DNA from: UBA2137 sp050251555
Lineage (GTDB): Bacteria > Pseudomonadota > Alphaproteobacteria > Micavibrionales > Micavibrionaceae
DNA length: 64,000 bases
Assembly (NCBI GenBank): GCA_050251555.1
Contig: JBFWMN010000004.1
Location: 3,198-67,197 of the forward strand
Direction of reading: 5' to 3'
Below, in pieces: positions 61,295-64,000 of the stretch. Under the pieces are notes generated by a model, which saw only the letters and a program-made list of their open reading frames with translations, was not told the origin of the DNA and searched no databases. The translations under genes and the position numbers were made by a program. Within the stretch, counting starts at the first letter, position 1. Every line of letters begins with the position of its first letter.

Positions 61295-62200
61295 TTGACA
61301 TCACAGGCCATCACGATCCTGACCGGGCCGACGGCTTCGGGCAAAACGGCTGCGGCACTCAAAATTGCCGCAGATACGGATGGTGTGATCGTCAATGCCG
61401 ATTCCATGCAGGTCTATAAAGACCTGCCAATCCTGACTGCTCATCCGAACGCTGAAGAGCGCGCCGCCGCACCGCATCGCCTCTACGGTATTCTGGATGC
61501 CAGCGAGCGCACCACGGCTGCCGACTGGTGTCGCCGCGCGAGTGCCGAGATTGCAGCCATTCTGGATGCGGGCCAACACCCTGTTCTGGTCGGCGGGTCG
61601 GGGCTATATATCAAAAGTCTGATTGAGGGCCTCTCCCCCATCCCAGACGTCGACCCTGATATCCGCGTAGATCTTGAGGCACAGGCTCATGAGGAAGGGC
61701 TGGCAGCGATACGCGGTCAACTCATGATGCATGACGCAGACAGTTTTACCCGTTTGGAAGACAATGACACGCAGCGCAACCTCTATGCGCTGGGTGTCTT
61801 TCTGTCGTCAGGTAAGCCGCTTTCTTACTGGCAGTCTTTGCCGCGTCTCAGCCCGCCTGCAGACTGGTCATTTACGATCAAGCTGATGCTGCCTGAACGC
61901 GAGGCGCTTTATGCGAAGATTGAAAAGCGCTTTGATATGATGATTGAAGACGGCGCGTTGGATGAGGTGGCAGCCCTCGCCTCGCGCATCGATCAAGGTG
62001 AGGTTGCGTCCGACGCTGCGATTATCGTCGCCCATGGTTTTCGGGCTTTGCGCGACCACCTCAATGGCAAGATCAGTCTTGATGACGCCAAAGACATCGG
62101 TGTTCTCGATACACGTCACTATGCCAAGCGTCAGTTCACATGGGCGCGCCACCAATATAAGGTCGGCGGCAATGTGCAGAACGTGGAGCAGATGGCATGA
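61295..62200 (+). CDS. miaA: MiaA, tRNA dimethylallyltransferase
   Basis: MiaA puts the dimethylallyl group on A37 of tRNAs that read UNN codons. The 301-residue protein has the P-loop GPTASGKTAA, IVNADSMQVYKDLPIL, VGGSGLYIKSLIEGL, and TRHYAKRQFTWARHQY near the C-terminus. The start is a TTG (61295) after AGGACA; no ATG fits. Its stop overlaps the start of the exporter gene by four bases. Confidence 0.93.
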   Translation: MTSQAITILTGPTASGKTAAALKIAADTDGVIVNADSMQVYKDLPILTAHPNAEERAAAPHRLYGILDASERTTAADWCRRASAEIAAILDAGQHPVLVGGSGLYIKSLIEGLSPIPDVDPDIRVDLEAQAHEEGLAAIRGQLMMHDADSFTRLEDNDTQRNLYALGVFLSSGKPLSYWQSLPRLSPPADWSFTIKLMLPEREALYAKIEKRFDMMIEDGALDEVAALASRIDQGEVASDAAIIVAHGFRALRDHLNGKISLDDAKDIGVLDTRHYAKRQFTWARHQYKVGGNVQNVEQMA

Positions 62201-63111
62201 CCCCGCCTCTCGCCCATAAAGAAGACCGCCCGGGCTTTGCAATCCTGCTCTCCATTTTGGGTGGCATCAGCGTCACAATTATGAACGGCTTTGCTAAAGC
62301 GGCGTCCTCGGACTTTGATCCGATCGAGACCGTCTTTTATCGTGGACTTCTCGCCCTTGCGCTCTTAAGCGTTTATATTCTGGCGACAGGCCAGCAAGGT
62401 CGCTTGAAAACCAATCGTCCCAAAGTGCATTTGCTGCGCTCTTTTGTCGGAACGGTTTCCGTGTGTCTCGTGTACTGGTCTTATGCGCTGATGCCGATGG
62501 CGAATGCGACCGCCCTACTGATGACCTCGGGCCTGATTATCACGGGCCTTTCCGTCCCCCTTCTCAAAGAACATGTCGGACTGATCCGCTGGTCTGCGGT
62601 GATATTGGGTTTTATCGGGGCACTGATTATCACGAAGCCGACAGGGGCCGATTTCAATGTGACAGGAACAATTGTCTGCTTTGTCGCCGCCTTTACCATT
62701 GCCTCGGTTGCCCTCCTGCTCCGCTCACTAGGACGCTCCGAAGAACCGCTTGCCACCATTTACTATTTCATGGTGTTCTCAGTTGTCGCCTCGGGGCTTT
62801 ATGTGGCTATCTTCAAAGACTTTTCCGTACCGCGTGCTGCCCTGCCCGTTCTGGCGGGGGTCGGCATTTTCTCGCTGGTTCAGCAATTTTTTAAAACACA
62901 TGCCGCCGTGCTTGCCGAGGCATCAATTTTAAGTCCCTATTCCTATCTCACCCTCATTTGGGCCGTGATTATCGGCGTCATATTCTGGGGTGACTGGCCC
63001 GAGCTCAATGTATGGATCGGCTCGGCACTTATTATCGGCGCCAACCTTGTCGTGCTCTGGCGTGAACAGCGTAAAAAGAAAAAACTTGCCTCCACTTGTG
63101 AATTGTCATAA
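62197..63111 (+). CDS. EamA/DMT-family exporter
   Basis: The product is a drug/metabolite-type transporter with about ten membrane segments in two EamA repeats (repeat 1 begins near residue 15, FAILLSILGGISVTIMNGFA; repeat 2 near residue 150). Recognisable stretches are RGLLALALLSVYILATGQQG, VYWSYALMPMANATALLMTS and LIITKPTGADFNV. Its start overlaps the miaA stop by four bases. Substrate unknown. Confidence 0.88.
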   Translation: MTPPLAHKEDRPGFAILLSILGGISVTIMNGFAKAASSDFDPIETVFYRGLLALALLSVYILATGQQGRLKTNRPKVHLLRSFVGTVSVCLVYWSYALMPMANATALLMTSGLIITGLSVPLLKEHVGLIRWSAVILGFIGALIITKPTGADFNVTGTIVCFVAAFTIASVALLLRSLGRSEEPLATIYYFMVFSVVASGLYVAIFKDFSVPRAALPVLAGVGIFSLVQQFFKTHAAVLAEASILSPYSYLTLIWAVIIGVIFWGDWPELNVWIGSALIIGANLVVLWREQRKKKKLASTCELS

Positions 63112-63122
63112 CAATTCTTTCC

Positions 63123-63635
63123 ATGTTGAGCCTTCCCCAATTCATGAGCTGCTTCGATCTGATGCTGGATGAGTCCGAGCAATATTTTCGCGCAGCAGGA
63201 CTCCATGAAGATGACGGGCAACCTCTGAGAGAAAATGCCCATAATCCGACAGAGATGCTCTGTAACGGCGCGATCCTCAACCTCTTTTCCCAACGTGCCA
63301 AAGGCTTTTGCCAAAAAGACGACGTGCTGGAAACCGAGCTGATGTATGTCGGTCATGCTCGCGAAAAAATGGGTGACCTTGTCAAAGAAGTCGCACCCGA
63401 TATGGTCGATGCGCATTTCTATGAATTGGTCGAGGAAGCCGCTATGGAGCATGGTGTTACAACCGACGATCCGTCAGTGATTTCCTATTTTGCCAATCGC
63501 GACCGTCATCTGATGGATTTGCTGGGTGTCATGTTCGGTTATGATCTGACCGTGTTTGACATCAAAGATCAGGCCCCCGACACGCACAATGAAGGCAAGC
63601 GCACGCCGCCGCCATCTGCGCCGCCCGCGCCTTAA
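63123..63635 (+). CDS. Hypothetical protein of 170 residues
   Basis: No family was recognised. It is cytoplasmic by composition and helical, starting MLSLPQFMSCFDLMLDESEQ. There are Cys and His residues (SCFDLM; LCNGAI; FCQKDD), an acidic middle, and a Pro-rich end (TPPPSAPPAP). It follows the exporter by 12 bases, so it is probably co-transcribed. Confidence 0.55.
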   Translation: MLSLPQFMSCFDLMLDESEQYFRAAGLHEDDGQPLRENAHNPTEMLCNGAILNLFSQRAKGFCQKDDVLETELMYVGHAREKMGDLVKEVAPDMVDAHFYELVEEAAMEHGVTTDDPSVISYFANRDRHLMDLLGVMFGYDLTVFDIKDQAPDTHNEGKRTPPPSAPPAP

Positions 63636-63644
63636 AGCCTCAAT

Positions 63645-63959
63645 CTATTGTAAGAATAATCCGGCAGGCGAATATTCGCCGACCACCTTGTCGGTGCACC
63701 AATCATGGAAACGAAAGCGTCCCGCTCTTTCCGATGTAAAATTATAGGCCTGATCCAGTGTCAGCGCGACGCGCTGCTGATCCTTAGCGGAGAGATGGTA
63801 AAAATTCGGGCCTGCCACGACATAGGTAACACCCTGACCGTCACGCCCCTGCCCTCTCAAGATATCGGCACGGTTCCATCTTGTAATCAATTCGGCAGGT
63901 GAATATCCAGGTTGCGTGTACCAGTCACCGCCGCGCCAGTTTTCATCAGGCTGTTGCAT
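63645..63959 (-). CDS. Hypothetical protein of 104 residues
   Basis: This small protein ends at 63645. The frame is open for 11 more codons before 63959 (reading ETPNWEHRALR) up to a stop at 63993-63995, but only the ATG at 63959 is a usual start. It is rich in aromatic residues: NWRGGDWYTQPGYSPAELIT, RFRFHDWC. No family recognised. It lies at the window edge and converges on the 63123 gene. Confidence 0.45.
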   Translation of the reverse strand: MQQPDENWRGGDWYTQPGYSPAELITRWNRADILRGQGRDGQGVTYVVAGPNFYHLSAKDQQRVALTLDQAYNFTSERAGRFRFHDWCTDKVVGEYSPAGLFLQ

Positions 63960-64000
63960 GCGAAGGGCCCTATGCTCCCAGTTCGGGGTTTCTTAATTGC

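Overview
The window is a gene-dense piece of an alphaproteobacterial chromosome. That call rests on features read directly: flaF, flbT, flbD and fliX; a CckA hybrid kinase; a circularly permuted two-piece tmRNA gene; and an alphaproteobacterial-type SOS box (GTTC-N7-GTTC) before recA. Base composition, the short intergenic gaps and the gene content would fit a Micavibrio-like or Rhodospirillales-like organism, but I cannot place it below class from the sequence alone. No insertion sequence, prophage, CRISPR array or tRNA gene was seen.

Positions 1-32585 hold a large split flagellar cluster. Minus-strand block 1 runs fliF-fliG-fliH-fliN-motA-flbD-flhA (flhA is cut by the window edge). After a small FlaG-like gene on the plus strand come flbT-flaF and an unusual flagellin. 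Minus-strand block 2 is flgI-flgJ-flgN-like-fliK; fliX and dksA diverge from it. Minus-strand block 3 is flgF-flgG-flgA-flgH. Plus-strand block 4 is fliL-fliM-(DUF6468-like)-motE-like-(MotB-like)-motB-(AMIN-like/TPR giant). Block 5 is fliP-fliO-small ORF-FhlX on minus, diverging from flgB-flgC-fliE on plus, then fliQ-fliR-flhB. Export gate, rod, P and L rings, MS/C ring and stator are covered; hook genes (flgDEKL) and fliI are not in the window. Four good sigma-54 -24/-12 promoters (before flgF, flgA, flgI and flgB) fit control by FlbD, with FliX as its partner. A perfect CtrA-type box between fliF and the FlaG-like gene fits the CckA-CtrA pathway.

Positions 32582-49745 are housekeeping and transport: an AsmA/DUF748-like protein, cckA, recA with SOS box and terminator, and a yejA-B-E-F peptide importer set. 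That set is interrupted by kdsB, a histidine-phosphatase-like gene, a GNAT-like gene and an M20 peptidase gene. Then follow ggt, rpsU and a ThiE-like gene.

Positions 49746-64000 hold a MATE exporter, a GT4 glycosyltransferase, a sulfotransferase, the tmRNA gene, thyA-folA, several small unknown genes, an Mrp/ApbC ATPase, hflK-hflC-degP, miaA, a DMT exporter and two unknown genes at the end.

The points most worth a second look are the MotB-like protein that lacks the proton-carrying Asp and is coupled to a normal MotB; a flagellin without the usual N-terminal D0 helix; a candidate small RNA with a CUUCCUCC loop downstream of flgH; and a GNAT gene with good coding frame but no usual start codon next to its ribosome binding site.
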